Shown: positions 41,344 to 51,350, numbered from the stretch's first letter. The stretch: 64,000 nt of DNA from Phycisphaeraceae bacterium (GCA_040222855.1 JAVKCD010000018.1:186001-250000), one strand, 5' to 3'. A program made the numbers and translations. Notes: generated by a model from the letters alone, not told the origin.

Positions 41344-43527
41344 ATGCGCCGAAACGTGAACCGACCTGGGAGCGGAGTGGTCCCCGCGTGGCTGGCAGTG
41401 ACGGTGATGGCCGTCGGGTTGCTGGTGGCGGCGGCGAGTCTCGGGCCGATTTCGGCGCGGGCCCAGATCGCTGAGCCGGTCACCCCGGATGAGCTGACAC
41501 AGCTCGCGCGGCACGGTCGGTTTGATGCGGTGCTCGATGCGCTGGAGCCTTATCGTCAGAACTCTGACGCTTCAGAGCTGATTGAGGAGCTGCGGAGCCG
41601 CCGGGCGCTGGAGCAGAAGCGGCAGGAGGCGCGGGGCGAGCAGCTTGAGACGGCGCTCGAGTCGATGCGCGAGCAGATCGACGAGGGGCGTCTGGACAAG
41701 GCGATGGTGTCGCTGATCGAGGCCCATGGCCTGAGTGAGCGGCCCGAGCGGCTGCTGCAGGAGCCTGAGGTCGCCGATTTGATCGACGAAGTCAAGGCGA
41801 AGTCCGCGGCGGCGATGGAGGAGCACGACTATCTCGAGGCGCTGAATCTCTATCACCGGCTGAAGCTGCTGTATGAGGATCAGGGTTACTACAAGAAGGA
41901 ATCGAAGGCAGCGGGTGGGCATGTACGGCTGCTGCAGTTGTATGTGCCAGAGACGTTGCACGAGATGACCCGGGCCCGGGCGATCGAGCGCGGGGATGAT
42001 GTCGAGGACCGCGAGGAACTCGAGTACGACGACTGGCGTGACCGGATCGAGGATATTGATCTGGCGATGCTCCGGCAGACGCTGCGGCAGGCGTCGGTGG
42101 ATCATGTCGGGGCCCTGGGGTATCGGGACCTGATGCACGAGGCCGTGGTCGGGATGCGTCGGATGCTGGCGACCGAGGCGTTGTCGGCGACGTTCAAGGG
42201 GATGGCGAATCAGGACGCTCGTGAGCGTTATCTGGATTACCTGGCTGACCTGGAGTCGTCGCTGGAGCGGGCTTCGTACAGCATGGATTTCGTCGAGGCG
42301 ATCAGCCTGGCGGACCGGATCGTCGGGATGAACGATCAGACGGTGCGGCTGCCCCGGCAGGTGGTGCTCTACGAGCTGACCGAAGGCATCACGGGGCGCC
42401 TCGATGATTACTCGTCGGTGATCTGGCCCGTGGATGTTCCGGCGCTGATGCGCAGCACGCAGGGGACCTTCTCGGGTGTGGGGATTCAGATCAGCCGCCA
42501 GGAGCGCGAGCTGGTGGTGGTGAGCCCGCTTGAGAACACGCCAGCCCAGGCGGCGGGGATCAAGGCGGGAGACCGGATCACACGGGTGAATGGCAAGCCG
42601 ACGTCGACCTGGAGCCTGACGCGGGCGGTCGATGAGATCACCGGCCCCGAGGGGAGCCCGGTCGAGTTGACTGTCGAGCGTGAAGGCAAGACCGAGCCGA
42701 TGAACTTCGCGCTCAGGCGGGCGCGGATCGAGATCGATTCGGTGCGAGGCTGGGATCATCTGCCCGGCGGAGGGTGGAACTATCTGATCGATCCTGAGCG
42801 GCGCATCGGCTATGTGCGTATCTCACAGTTCATCCCGCGGACGGCAGCGGACCTGGACGCTGCGGTGCAACAGATCTCCGAGAACGGCCCGGTAGGCGGG
42901 CTGATCCTGGACCTGCGGTTTAACCCGGGTGGTCTGCTGACCTCGGCGATCGAGGTGTCGGACCGGTTCATAGATGAGGGCAAGATCGTCTGGACCGTCG
43001 ATGGCAAGGGCACGAAGTCGGGCGAGGCATCGGCCAAGCGTCGGCGGACGTACGACGATTTCCCGGTCGTCGTGCTCGTCAACCAAGGCTCGGCGAGCGC
43101 TTCGGAGATCGTTTCGGGGGCGCTACAGGCCTACGGGCGTGCGATGGTCGTGGGCGTGCGGAGCTTCGGCAAGGGCTCGGTGCAGGACCTGTTCCCGCTC
43201 TCGCGGGGCAAGGCGTTCCTGAAGCTGACCACGCAGTACTACGTGATCCCCAGTGGCCGGATCATTCACCGGCTGCCCGAGGCCGTGACGTGGGGCATCG
43301 AGCCCGACCTTGAGGTGAAGATGACCGACGGCGAGGTGAGTGCGGCGCTGCTCCGGCGTCAGGCGGCTGATGTGCTGCGTTCCACCGAGTATCAGGCCCC
43401 CGAGGGTGAAGAGCCGGTGATGGCGTCGGAAATCCTGGAAGAGGGTCTTGATCCTCAGCTGGAAGCGGCGCTGTTCTGGCTCAAGACGCAGAACCTCGCG
43501 GACCAGTTGACGATGGCGCGGCAGTGA
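41344..43527 (+). CDS. S41 family C-terminal processing peptidase with PDZ domain
   Basis: The 727-residue protein starts MRRNVNRPG with GGAGGGG upstream and has an N-terminal membrane segment or signal (AWLAVTVMAVGLLVAAASLG). A helical, charged region (about 45-360) of tetratricopeptide type precedes a PDZ domain (372-460, GVGIQISRQERELVVVSPLE) and the S41 serine-lysine protease domain. The catalytic Ser lies in GSASASEIVSG near residue 585 and the Lys in FGKGSVQDLF near 610. Such enzymes trim periplasmic protein C-termini. The long N-terminal region is larger than in typical Prc/CtpA. Confidence 0.92.
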   Translation: MRRNVNRPGSGVVPAWLAVTVMAVGLLVAAASLGPISARAQIAEPVTPDELTQLARHGRFDAVLDALEPYRQNSDASELIEELRSRRALEQKRQEARGEQLETALESMREQIDEGRLDKAMVSLIEAHGLSERPERLLQEPEVADLIDEVKAKSAAAMEEHDYLEALNLYHRLKLLYEDQGYYKKESKAAGGHVRLLQLYVPETLHEMTRARAIERGDDVEDREELEYDDWRDRIEDIDLAMLRQTLRQASVDHVGALGYRDLMHEAVVGMRRMLATEALSATFKGMANQDARERYLDYLADLESSLERASYSMDFVEAISLADRIVGMNDQTVRLPRQVVLYELTEGITGRLDDYSSVIWPVDVPALMRSTQGTFSGVGIQISRQERELVVVSPLENTPAQAAGIKAGDRITRVNGKPTSTWSLTRAVDEITGPEGSPVELTVEREGKTEPMNFALRRARIEIDSVRGWDHLPGGGWNYLIDPERRIGYVRISQFIPRTAADLDAAVQQISENGPVGGLILDLRFNPGGLLTSAIEVSDRFIDEGKIVWTVDGKGTKSGEASAKRRRTYDDFPVVVLVNQGSASASEIVSGALQAYGRAMVVGVRSFGKGSVQDLFPLSRGKAFLKLTTQYYVIPSGRIIHRLPEAVTWGIEPDLEVKMTDGEVSAALLRRQAADVLRSTEYQAPEGEEPVMASEILEEGLDPQLEAALFWLKTQNLADQLTMARQ

Positions 43528-43637
43528 GCAATGGCTGCTGGCCGACGGGCTTGTATGGCACCGTCTAAGGCCCGTTGGGGTAAGTATGCTGAGCGTCGTG
43601 TGTAACGGGGTTGGCCTGGGGTCGTTAATCTAAGAGC

Positions 43638-44726
43638 ATGGCAGGTAATACGTTCGGACATCTGTTTCGGATCACGACGGCTGGCGAGAGTCATGGTCCG
43701 GGCAACGTGGTGATTGTGGACGGGGTCCCGCCCGGGCTGGCACTGACCGAGGATGACCTTCGCCCGGACCTGGAGCGGAGGCGGCCGGGGCAGTCGAAGA
43801 TCGTGACGCAACGCAAGGAGGCGGACGAGCCGGAGATCCTTTCTGGGGTCTTCGAGGGCGTGACGACGGGGACGTCGATCGCGATCCTGATCCGCAATGC
43901 CGATCAGCGATCCCGGGATTACGAAGACATCAAGGACAAGTACCGGCCGGGGCACGCGGACTACACGTTCGATGCGAAGTACGGCTTTCGAGATTACCGG
44001 GGTGGGGGTCGGTCGTCGGCGCGGGAGACAACGGCGCGAGTGGCGGCGGGTGCGATCGCGAAGAAGCTGCTCCTGGAGCGGGCGGGCGTGTCGGTGCTGG
44101 GCTATGTCAAGCAGGTTGGGGATGTCATCGCGGAGGTGACTGAGCCCGAGGCGGTGACGCTGGAGCAGGTCGAAGCGACGCCGGTGCGTTGTCCGGATGG
44201 CGCGGTGGCGGAGCGGATGATCACGCTGATCGAGCGGGTTCGGAAGGAACAGGACTCGATTGGCGGGGTGTCGGAGCTGGTCGCGACCGGGGTGCCGGCG
44301 GGCTGGGGCGAGCCGGTGTTCGACAAGCTCAAGGCGGACCTGGGCAAGGCGATGTTCTCGCTGCCAGCGGTTCTGGGCGTGGAGTACGGGGCGGGCTTTG
44401 CGGTCGCAACGATGCGCGGGACGCAGAACAACGACGTGATGACCAAAGACGCGGACGGCCGTGTCGTCACACAGAGCAATCGCCACGGCGGGATGCTCGG
44501 CGGGATCTCGTCAGGGATGCCGATCGTGATGCGGTGTGCCATCAAGCCGACATCGAGTCTGAGTCAGGAGCAGGAGACGATCACGCGCTCGGGCGAGGCG
44601 ACGACCATCGCGACCAAGGGTCGACACGATCCATGCCTGCTGCCTAGGTTCGTGCCGATGGGCGAGGCGATGATGGCGATCGTGCTGGCGGATCACATGC
44701 TCCGGCAGGCGGCGGTTCGGGGGTGA
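43638..44726 (+). CDS. aroC: Chorismate synthase
   Basis: The 362-residue enzyme has [20 protein letters not shown] at the N-terminus, [17 protein letters not shown] with the family's RxRPGQ pattern, [19 protein letters not shown], and a [23 protein letters not shown] block for FMN and EPSP binding. It converts EPSP to chorismate in aromatic amino acid and folate synthesis. The pabB gene, which uses chorismate, is 10 kb downstream. The zinc-ribbon-like gene starts 36 bases after the stop. Confidence 0.97.
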   Translation: MAGNTFGHLFRITTAGESHGPGNVVIVDGVPPGLALTEDDLRPDLERRRPGQSKIVTQRKEADEPEILSGVFEGVTTGTSIAILIRNADQRSRDYEDIKDKYRPGHADYTFDAKYGFRDYRGGGRSSARETTARVAAGAIAKKLLLERAGVSVLGYVKQVGDVIAEVTEPEAVTLEQVEATPVRCPDGAVAERMITLIERVRKEQDSIGGVSELVATGVPAGWGEPVFDKLKADLGKAMFSLPAVLGVEYGAGFAVATMRGTQNNDVMTKDADGRVVTQSNRHGGMLGGISSGMPIVMRCAIKPTSSLSQEQETITRSGEATTIATKGRHDPCLLPRFVPMGEAMMAIVLADHMLRQAAVRG

Positions 44727-44762
44727 GGGCTATGATCAAGCGTTCATCAGGAGACTAAAACC

Positions 44763-45017
44763 ATGCCGACTTATGAGTACCACTGCCCGGCGAACGGGCG
44801 GAGCGTTGAGGTCATGCACCCGATGAGTCACGAGGTGACGACGTGGGGTGAGTTGTGCGTGCTCAATGAAGCCGATCCAGGAGAGACGCCCACCCAGAGC
44901 CCGGTGGAACGGGCGGTAACCGCGGGGATGGTGCGGGTTTCCAAACCGGAGCGTGTGTCCTTGCCGATGGGCGGCGGGTGCGGATGCGGGCGAGGCGCGG
45001 GCGGCTGCGGTCACTGA
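44763..45017 (+). CDS. FmdB-like small protein with degenerate zinc ribbon
   Basis: The 84-residue protein begins MPTYEYHCPANGRSVEVMHP, the N-terminal pattern of the FmdB regulatory family, which normally has two CxxC knuckles. Here the first reads CPANG and the second is a lone Cys in GELCVLN, so zinc binding as in FmdB is doubtful. The C-terminus is GGGCGCGRGAGGCGH, four Cys plus His that might bind metal instead. Its stop overlaps the convergent phosphatase gene by 7 bp. Confidence 0.75.
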   Translation: MPTYEYHCPANGRSVEVMHPMSHEVTTWGELCVLNEADPGETPTQSPVERAVTAGMVRVSKPERVSLPMGGGCGCGRGAGGCGH

Positions 45018-45769
45018 GCTACTTTGGGGCGCGGCTGGATGGCGATGACGGTGATGTCGTCGTGGTCGAGTGGCCCATCGACGTGATGTCTCACCGCGTC
45101 GATGACGATCGTTTTGGCGTCGGGGAGTGAGCTGTCGTGCGGGAGGGTCGCGAGTGTTGAGGTCAGACGACTGAGGCCGAACTCGTCACCTTGGGGGCTG
45201 CGAGCTTCGAGCACACCGTCGGTGTAGAGCAGGAGCTGGTCGCCAGGTCCCAGGTCGTGGTCGTGCTGGTCGTAGCTGGCCTCGGCGGATACAGCGAGAG
45301 GCAGGTTGTCGGCGTCAGAGTCGTGATCGGGCTCGACGCTTTGCCATGTGCTGTCTCCTGCACGGCGGAGCAGAGCGGGGTGGTGACCGGCATAGGAGAA
45401 TCGGAGGGTGTCGTCGCCGGTGTAGACGCCCAGCAGCGCGGCGGTGGTCATGGCTTTGATGCCCATGTCGGCGGCGACACGATTGACCTGCTCAAGGACC
45501 TGCTGTCCGTCGAAGTCGTTCATGTGGTCGCGGAGCGCTTCGTAAACGAGTTGCGAAACGTCGGAGACCTGGTCGCCGTGTCCCATGACATCGGCGATAG
45601 CGATGCGCGTGATGGCGTCCTGCCTGCAAACGGAGAGGAAGTAGATGTCTCCGCCTTTTCCGCCCTGGCAGGAAGCGGAGTAGAGGGAGGCTTCCACGGC
45701 GTTGGAGAGCAGGTCGGTGTCCTCGTCCTGTATTCCGCCGAAGACTTGTCCGCACTGGAGTCGGTGCAT
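45011..45769 (-). CDS. SpoIIE-type PP2C serine phosphatase
   Basis: The product of about 252 residues has the SpoIIE/RsbU catalytic pattern: GGKGGDIYFLSVCRQD (metal Asp), RIAIADVMGHGDQVSD, TTAALLGVYTGDDTLRFSYAGHHPALL and LLLYTDGVLEARSPQGDEFG with DDITVIAI at the end. No sensor or receiver domain is attached. In the family such phosphatases control anti-sigma or partner-switch proteins. The ATG at 45769 was chosen over the GTG at 45778; neither has a strong ribosome binding site. Confidence 0.88.
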   Translation of the reverse strand: MHRLQCGQVFGGIQDEDTDLLSNAVEASLYSASCQGGKGGDIYFLSVCRQDAITRIAIADVMGHGDQVSDVSQLVYEALRDHMNDFDGQQVLEQVNRVAADMGIKAMTTAALLGVYTGDDTLRFSYAGHHPALLRRAGDSTWQSVEPDHDSDADNLPLAVSAEASYDQHDHDLGPGDQLLLYTDGVLEARSPQGDEFGLSRLTSTLATLPHDSSLPDAKTIVIDAVRHHVDGPLDHDDITVIAIQPRPKVAQ

Positions 45770-45849
45770 GAGGATCACTCGTGGGGGTATCGGATCAATC
45801 GGACAGGCTTGAGATTAACGCTGGAAGGGTCGAGGTGATTCCTGTGAGC

Positions 45850-45883
45850 AGAAAAAAAGCCCGCGGGGTTGCCGCGGGCTTGA
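45850..45883 (-). terminator. Rho-independent terminator after rpsA
   Basis: On the minus strand AAGCCCGCGG pairs with CCGCGGGCTT around CAACC and is followed by seven Ts. It lies 25 bases after the rpsA stop. Confidence 0.92.
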
Positions 45884-45907
45884 GGTGCGTCAGATTGTGG
45901 TGTTCGA

Positions 45908-47710
45908 TCAGTCCTGGGGCTTGGCCCCGCCCTGGCCGAAGGTGATCTTGTCGGTGCCGAGGTGATCACCTCCACCGAGTCCGCCAAGGCCTCCGCCTCC
46001 GGCACCGCCTTCGGGAGCTGAGGCTCCGGGGGTGGCGCGGTCTGCAGCGGCTTCCTGATCGGAGGTCCACTGCGCTCGCTTGAGCGACAAACCGATCTTG
46101 CGCTCTTCGAGATCGACGCGGAGGATCTTGACCTCGATGTCCTGGTCGGCGGCAACGACATCCTGCGGGTTCTCGACCTTGTGGTCAGAGAGCTCGGAGA
46201 TGTGCAGAAGACCTTCGAGGTCGTCTTCGAGTTCGACGAAGACGCCGAAGTTGGTGATCTTGGTCACCTTGCCCTGGACGATCATGCCGGGCTGGTAGGC
46301 CGACGGGATGGCTTCGTGCCACGGGTCCTCGGACATCTGCTTGAGGCCAAGGGCGACACGCTGCTTGGACTGATCGACTTCCAGGACGACGCAGCGGGCG
46401 GTGTCGCCCTTCTTGAGCAGCTCGTTGGGGTGCGAGATCTTCTTGGTCCAGGAGAGGTCCGAGACGTGGAGCAGTCCGTCGATGCCGGGCTCGATCTCGA
46501 CGAAGGCACCGTACGAGGCGAGGTTGCGGACCTTGCCCTCGACGACGGTTCCTGGGGGGTACTTCTCGGCGACGAGTTCCCAGGGGTTGACCTCGACCTG
46601 CTTCATGCCCAGCGAGATCTCCTGCTTGTCCTTGTTGAAGTCGAGGATGACGACATCGACCTCATCGTTGACATTGACCATCTCGGAGGGATGGTTGATG
46701 CGCTTGGTCCAGGACATCTCGGAGATGTGGACGAGGCCTTCGACGCCCTCTTCGAGCTTCACGAACGCTCCGTAGGACATGATGTTGGTGACGTTGCCCT
46801 TGACCCGGGTGTTGGGCGGGTACTTCTGCTCGATGTCCTTCCAGGGCGAGTCTTCCTTCTGCTTAAGTCCGAGCGCGATCTTTTCTTTGTCGTAGTCGAT
46901 GTTGAGGATCTTGACTTCGACCTTCTGATCGATCCGGAGGATGTCAGAGGGGTGGTTGACCCGGCCCCAGGACATGTCGGTGATGTGCAGGAGGCCGTCG
47001 ATCCCGCCAAGGTCCACGAACGCGCCGAAGTCGGCGATGTTCTTGACGGTGCCGGTGACCATGTCCCCTTCCTTGATCTGCTCGAGGAGGGACTTGCGCT
47101 GCTCGGAACGACGGTCTTCGATGAGCTTACGACGGGAGATGACGATGTTGCGGCGATCGGTATCGATCTTGAGGATCTGGGCGTCGATGGTTTCGCCGAT
47201 GAAGATGCCGATGTCGGCAGGCCTGCGGATATCGACCTGTGAGGCCGGGAGGAACACGGGGACGCCGATGTCGACCAGCAGCCCGCCCTTGATCTTCCGC
47301 ATGACACGGCCGGAGATGGTGTCGCCCTCGTCCTTCTCGGAGATGATGCGTTCCCACCCGCGGATGCGGTCGGCTTTGCGCTTGGAGATGGAGACGTGCC
47401 CGTCATCGGTCTCGACTTCTTCGAGGAGGACTTCGATGACGTCGCCGATCTCGACATCTTCCGGCGACTCGAACTCGTTGCGATCGAGGATGCCTTCGGA
47501 CTTGAGCCCGAGCTCGACAAGAAAGTCGTTGCCAGCGTGGCCGATGACCTTGCCCTTGAGGATGGAGCCGGGCTTGAAGTCGGCGATAGCGCCTTCGAGA
47601 ATAGTTTCCATGTCGCCTTGGGCGACGTCGCTGCCGAAGGCTTCGGCGACCATTTGTTGTGCGAGATCATCTTCGAGTTCGAGGGAGGCGATGAGGTTGC
47701 GATCGACCAT
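45908..47710 (-). CDS. rpsA: 30S ribosomal protein S1
   Basis: The 600-residue protein contains six S1 RNA-binding repeats. The last four carry the clear GFAF/YGAFVxLE ... LLHISEMSW pattern (ADFGAFVDLGGIDGLLHITD, MSYGAFVKLEEGVEGLVHIS, LASYGAFVEIEPGIDGLLHV, TNFGVFVELEDDLEGLLHIS). S1 brings mRNA to the 30S subunit. The C-terminal tail is Gly-rich. The start at 47710 (MVDRNLIASLELED) lacks a Shine-Dalgarno site, as rpsA often does; in-frame sequence upstream to 47827 does not look coding. Confidence 0.96.
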   Translation of the reverse strand: MVDRNLIASLELEDDLAQQMVAEAFGSDVAQGDMETILEGAIADFKPGSILKGKVIGHAGNDFLVELGLKSEGILDRNEFESPEDVEIGDVIEVLLEEVETDDGHVSISKRKADRIRGWERIISEKDEGDTISGRVMRKIKGGLLVDIGVPVFLPASQVDIRRPADIGIFIGETIDAQILKIDTDRRNIVISRRKLIEDRRSEQRKSLLEQIKEGDMVTGTVKNIADFGAFVDLGGIDGLLHITDMSWGRVNHPSDILRIDQKVEVKILNIDYDKEKIALGLKQKEDSPWKDIEQKYPPNTRVKGNVTNIMSYGAFVKLEEGVEGLVHISEMSWTKRINHPSEMVNVNDEVDVVILDFNKDKQEISLGMKQVEVNPWELVAEKYPPGTVVEGKVRNLASYGAFVEIEPGIDGLLHVSDLSWTKKISHPNELLKKGDTARCVVLEVDQSKQRVALGLKQMSEDPWHEAIPSAYQPGMIVQGKVTKITNFGVFVELEDDLEGLLHISELSDHKVENPQDVVAADQDIEVKILRVDLEERKIGLSLKRAQWTSDQEAAADRATPGASAPEGGAGGGGLGGLGGGDHLGTDKITFGQGGAKPQD

Positions 47711-47922
47711 GTGAAGGGGAGTTCCGATGCGGTGTCTTACCCGGTATGTTGTGCCGGGTCGCGAGTCGTTCCGTAGGGAGGAGCGGCGTCGCCTGGTGAT
47801 GACAAAGGCGGGCGATGGACCTTCCATCGACCGCCTCCGTGCGAACCGGACAGTGTAACCCGGAAAGGGCCCTGTGTGTCAACCATTAGAGGGTTGGTGC
47901 GGAGCCCGGTTAGGATGGTCTG

Positions 47923-48687
47923 ATGAGTCGTTCACAGGCATTAATCGTGCGGGCTCCGGGCACCAACTGCGACCTTGAGCTGGCCCATGGCTTTGAGGCC
48001 GCGGGGGCCCAACCGGTCTTGGTGCACCTCGATGCCTTGATCGCCGACCCCTCGCCGCTGGACCGGGCGGGGCTGATCGGGTTTCCTGGGGGGTTTAGCT
48101 ACGGGGACGACCTTGCGGCGGGGCGCGTGTTTGCGGATCGTGTCAGGCGGTTTTTGATGGCCCCGCTGCGGGCTGCGGTGGGCCGGGGCGTACCGATTAT
48201 CGGGGTCTGCAACGGCTTTCAGGTGCTCGTGAAGGCGGGTTTGCTGCCCGATCCGGAGGCACAAGGCCAGTCGGTCACGCTCTCGCTCAATACTTCGGGG
48301 CGGTTTGTGGATCGTTGGGTCGGCGTGGAGCCGGTGGCGGAGAGCCGATGCATCTGGATGCGCGGGCTGGAACAGGGGTTCGAGCTACCCATCGCCCACG
48401 GCGAGGGTCGGCTGGCGCTGGACGCCGGTTTGCTCAGTTCTCTGGAGGCAGGCGGGCAGGTGGCCCTTCGGTACAGCGAGGACGTGAACGGTTCGGCGGG
48501 TCGCGTGGCGGGACTGTGTGATCCGAGCGGGCTGGTACTGGGCTTGATGCCTCACCCCGAGCGATGGATCGACACGTTGCAGCACCCACGATGGACAAGG
48601 CAGAGCGAGGATTTTCTAAGACGCACCCCCGAGGGTCTGCTGATGCTCAAGAACGCGGTGGAGCACAGCGCCCTGGTGCGGGCTTAG
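47923..48687 (+). CDS. purQ: Phosphoribosylformylglycinamidine synthase, glutaminase subunit
   Basis: The 254-residue class I glutamine amidotransferase begins ALIVRAPGTNCDLELAHGFE, with GFPGGFSYGDDLAAGRVFAD, the nucleophile Cys in IIGVCNGFQVLVKAGLLP, and the His-Glu pair in LMPHPER. It supplies ammonia to PurL for FGAM formation in purine synthesis. purL and purS are not adjacent. The 3' end overlaps the convergent BFD-like gene by 4 bp. Confidence 0.95.
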   Translation: MSRSQALIVRAPGTNCDLELAHGFEAAGAQPVLVHLDALIADPSPLDRAGLIGFPGGFSYGDDLAAGRVFADRVRRFLMAPLRAAVGRGVPIIGVCNGFQVLVKAGLLPDPEAQGQSVTLSLNTSGRFVDRWVGVEPVAESRCIWMRGLEQGFELPIAHGEGRLALDAGLLSSLEAGGQVALRYSEDVNGSAGRVAGLCDPSGLVLGLMPHPERWIDTLQHPRWTRQSEDFLRRTPEGLLMLKNAVEHSALVRA

Positions 48688-48983
48688 GGGTCGCTGGGTT
48701 CGTTTGATTCTTCTGCTTCTGAGGGTCGTTCGCCGGTCGTGCGGTAGTGCATCCGGCTGCGGGCATATTCTTCGGGCGAGAACGGCAGGTCGGGGTTCTC
48801 ATCACCCCGGGCGCACTGCTTGTGAAGGGACTTGAGGAACGGGATGCACCACCCGCAGCCCGTCCCCGCGGAGAGGCAGTCAGAGATGAGGGAGGCCACC
48901 GGGGGCTGCTCGCGCTGGCAGTAGTTGACGATCTTCCGCTGGGAGACGTGGAAGCACAGGCAAACATGGTCATCGGGGTTCAT
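48684..48983 (-). CDS. BFD-like [2Fe-2S] ferredoxin
   Basis: From MNPDDHVCLCFHVSQRKIV the protein has 99 residues. The ligands CLC near residue 8-10 and, 30 residues on, CLSAGTGCGWC follow the bacterioferritin-associated ferredoxin (NirB/BFD) pattern CxC...CxxxxxCxxC, which binds one 2Fe-2S cluster. In the family it donates electrons for iron release or other reductions. The charged C-terminal extension is not part of the domain. The extra in-frame sequence upstream of 48983 is not typical of the family. Confidence 0.85.
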   Translation of the reverse strand: MNPDDHVCLCFHVSQRKIVNYCQREQPPVASLISDCLSAGTGCGWCIPFLKSLHKQCARGDENPDLPFSPEEYARSRMHYRTTGERPSEAEESNEPSDP

Positions 48984-49091
48984 GGGCTCAGGGTAGCCCC
49001 CCCACCGCCCCATGGGTAGGGCTGACCCGAACTCTCCGCAGAACCCGGATTTCAGGCGACTCTCGGGCCGTGTAGCGAATACCATGCCAGC

Positions 49092-49700
49092 ATGAAGCAG
49101 TTGGAACAGGAATCCGCCTGGGGGCGACTGATCGAGCGGCTCGGCCGCCTGCCGGGGATCGGCAAGCGCTCAGCCGAGCGGATCGCTTTTCACCTGATCC
49201 GCCAGCCCCCAGCGGAGGCCGAAGACCTGGCGACCGCCCTGCGGGCCCTGGTCACGGACCTGAAGGTGTGCTCGGAATGCGGGAATCTGACCGAAGCCGA
49301 CCCCTGCTCGATCTGCTCAGATAGCAAGCGGGACGGTCGATCCGTCATGGTCGTCGAGCGCCCCTCGGACATCGTGGCCTTCGAGCAACTCGGGATCTGG
49401 CGCGGTCGCTACCACGTCCTCCTCGGACGAGTCGCCCCGCTGGAGGGCGTGGGCATCGGCGAGATCAATCTGGAAGCCCTAGTTAAACGAGTGAAACTGG
49501 GGGGTGTGGAGGAGGTGGTCCTCGGGACCACACCGACACTGGAGGGCGACGGCACCGCGCTGGTCCTCATGGAACGCCTCGAAGGGCTTGGCGTCCGGGT
49601 GACGCGATTGGCCCGGGGCATGCCCACCGGATCAACCTTCGCCGGGGTCTCGAAAGCGGTCCTGTCCGACGCCGTTCAGGGACGCACCCCCATGGGGTGA
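49092..49700 (+). CDS. recR: Recombination protein RecR
   Basis: The 202-residue protein has the HhH (RLGRLPGIGKRSAERIAFHL), a C4 zinc finger (CSECGNLTEADPCSICSD) and the Toprim domain (VMVVERPSDIVAFEQLG onwards, with LEGVGIGEINLEALVKR). It loads RecA at gaps with RecO and RecF. Length and layout are normal. In many genomes recR follows dnaX and a YbaB gene; neither is present here. Confidence 0.97.
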   Translation: MKQLEQESAWGRLIERLGRLPGIGKRSAERIAFHLIRQPPAEAEDLATALRALVTDLKVCSECGNLTEADPCSICSDSKRDGRSVMVVERPSDIVAFEQLGIWRGRYHVLLGRVAPLEGVGIGEINLEALVKRVKLGGVEEVVLGTTPTLEGDGTALVLMERLEGLGVRVTRLARGMPTGSTFAGVSKAVLSDAVQGRTPMG

Positions 49701-49780
49701 CGAAGGGCCATCAAAGGACCGATAACACGAGTGTGTGGACTCGATGACCCCCCTGCCGGGGTCAAAAGGATGCATCGGGT

Positions 49781-51316
49781 ATGAGGATCTCGACCGGACA
49801 ACACATGCGGATCGACCAGCGGATGAAGCTGGCCCCGCGCATGATCCAGTCGATGGAGATCCTCCAGATGCCCCTCGCCGCGCTCGAGGAGCGCATCGAG
49901 CAGGAGTTGGGCAGCAACCCGACCCTCGAACTGGCCGAGCCGGGAGCCGAGGCGTTCGACGCCGAAGCCGCCCGCGTCGAAACCGACCGCGCCGACCGCG
50001 AAGGCGAACGCGAGCTCCGCGTCGAAGAAGGCTCGAAAGCAGGAAGCGACAACGCCGAAGACTTCGAGCGCCTCAACAACCTCACCAACGAATACGGCGA
50101 ATCCTGGTCCTCCAACACCCAAGGCAGCGACGACTGGTCGCCTAGACCCTTCACCCGCGGCACCGGCGAGCGCGACGCCAAGATGGACGCCATGGCCAAC
50201 ACCGCGTCCCGCGGGCTGTCGCTCTACGAACAACTCATGGACCAGTGGCGACTCGTCGAGGCCGATGACGATGTGCTGGGTGCCGGCGAATACCTGATCA
50301 GCAACGTCGACGCCGACGGCTACATCCGCACGCCACTCGAAACGCTCGCCGAACAATCGACCGATGGCTGGGGCGTGCCGGTGCTCCGATCAGCCCTCCT
50401 CAAACTCCAGCAGGTCCTCGAACCCGCCGGCCTCGGCGCCCGCGACCTCCGCGAGTGCCTGCTGCTGCAGATCGAAGCCTACCGCCGGGCCGAGCGCGAC
50501 GAGAGTGACATGCTGGATCACGCCGAACTGCTGGTGGACGAGTTCCTCGACGACATCGAGGGAAACCGGCTGCCCAAGATCGCGAAAGACTCGGGCCTGA
50601 CCCTCGACGAGATCAAGGACGGCCTCCGCATGCTCCGGCACTTCCAGCCGCACCCCGGCCGACAGCTCTCGGATGACGGCCCACGCTCGATCATCCCCGA
50701 CGCCGTCATCGAGTTCGACGAAGACGCCGATTGCTACACCGCCACCCTCACCAACAGCCGCCTGCCCACCCTCCAGATCAGCCCGTCCTATCAGGAACTG
50801 GCCAAAGACAAGTCCGTCGAGAAGCGCACCCGTGACTTCGTCGGAAACAACCTCCGCGAAGCGAGCTGGCTCCTCGACGCCATCGTCCAGCGGCAGAACA
50901 CCCTGCTACGTGTCATCAACGTCGTCGTCCTCGCCCAGCGGGAGTTCTTCGAGCAGGGCGAAGCTGGACTCAAACCTCTACCAATGACCCAAGTCGCCGA
51001 CCAACTCGGCATCCACGTCGCCACCGTCAGCCGCGCCGTCTCCGAAAAATACCTCCAGACCCCCCGCGGCATCTACCCGCTCCGCATGTTCTTCTCAGGC
51101 GGAACCGAAACCGAAGAAGGCGACGCGATGAGCTGGGCCGCCGTCCAGGCCAAACTCAAAGAGATCGTCGCCGAAGAAGACAAAGCCGAACCCCTCAGCG
51201 ACGACGCCCTCGCCGACGCCCTCAAAACCAAAGGCATCGACATCGCCCGCCGAACCGTCGCGAAATACCGCAAACAACTCGGCATCCCGGCGGCAAGGCA
51301 GAGGCGGGAGTATTAG
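49781..51316 (+). CDS. rpoN: RNA polymerase sigma-54 factor
   Basis: The 511-residue factor has region I (QRMKLAPRMIQSMEILQMPL, glutamine-poor here), an acidic region II, the core-binding region III with HVATVSRAVSEKYLQTPRGI-type HTH sequence near residue 415, and the RpoN box ARRTVAKYRKQLGIP at the C-terminus. Sigma-54 needs AAA+ activators to open promoters at GG-N10-GC sites. None of the usual neighbours (hpf, ptsN) is adjacent; a PtsN-like EIIA lies 40 kb upstream in this window. Confidence 0.97.
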   Translation: MRISTGQHMRIDQRMKLAPRMIQSMEILQMPLAALEERIEQELGSNPTLELAEPGAEAFDAEAARVETDRADREGERELRVEEGSKAGSDNAEDFERLNNLTNEYGESWSSNTQGSDDWSPRPFTRGTGERDAKMDAMANTASRGLSLYEQLMDQWRLVEADDDVLGAGEYLISNVDADGYIRTPLETLAEQSTDGWGVPVLRSALLKLQQVLEPAGLGARDLRECLLLQIEAYRRAERDESDMLDHAELLVDEFLDDIEGNRLPKIAKDSGLTLDEIKDGLRMLRHFQPHPGRQLSDDGPRSIIPDAVIEFDEDADCYTATLTNSRLPTLQISPSYQELAKDKSVEKRTRDFVGNNLREASWLLDAIVQRQNTLLRVINVVVLAQREFFEQGEAGLKPLPMTQVADQLGIHVATVSRAVSEKYLQTPRGIYPLRMFFSGGTETEEGDAMSWAAVQAKLKEIVAEEDKAEPLSDDALADALKTKGIDIARRTVAKYRKQLGIPAARQRREY

Positions 51317-51350
51317 GTCAAGAAAGCAGGTGTCGCTCGTGCGAAGTTCG

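Noticed and set aside
46181-47242. 353-codon plus-strand frame opposite rpsA
   Set aside because: Antisense shadow of S1 repeats; Asp/Val/Leu-rich and periodic because rpsA is periodic.
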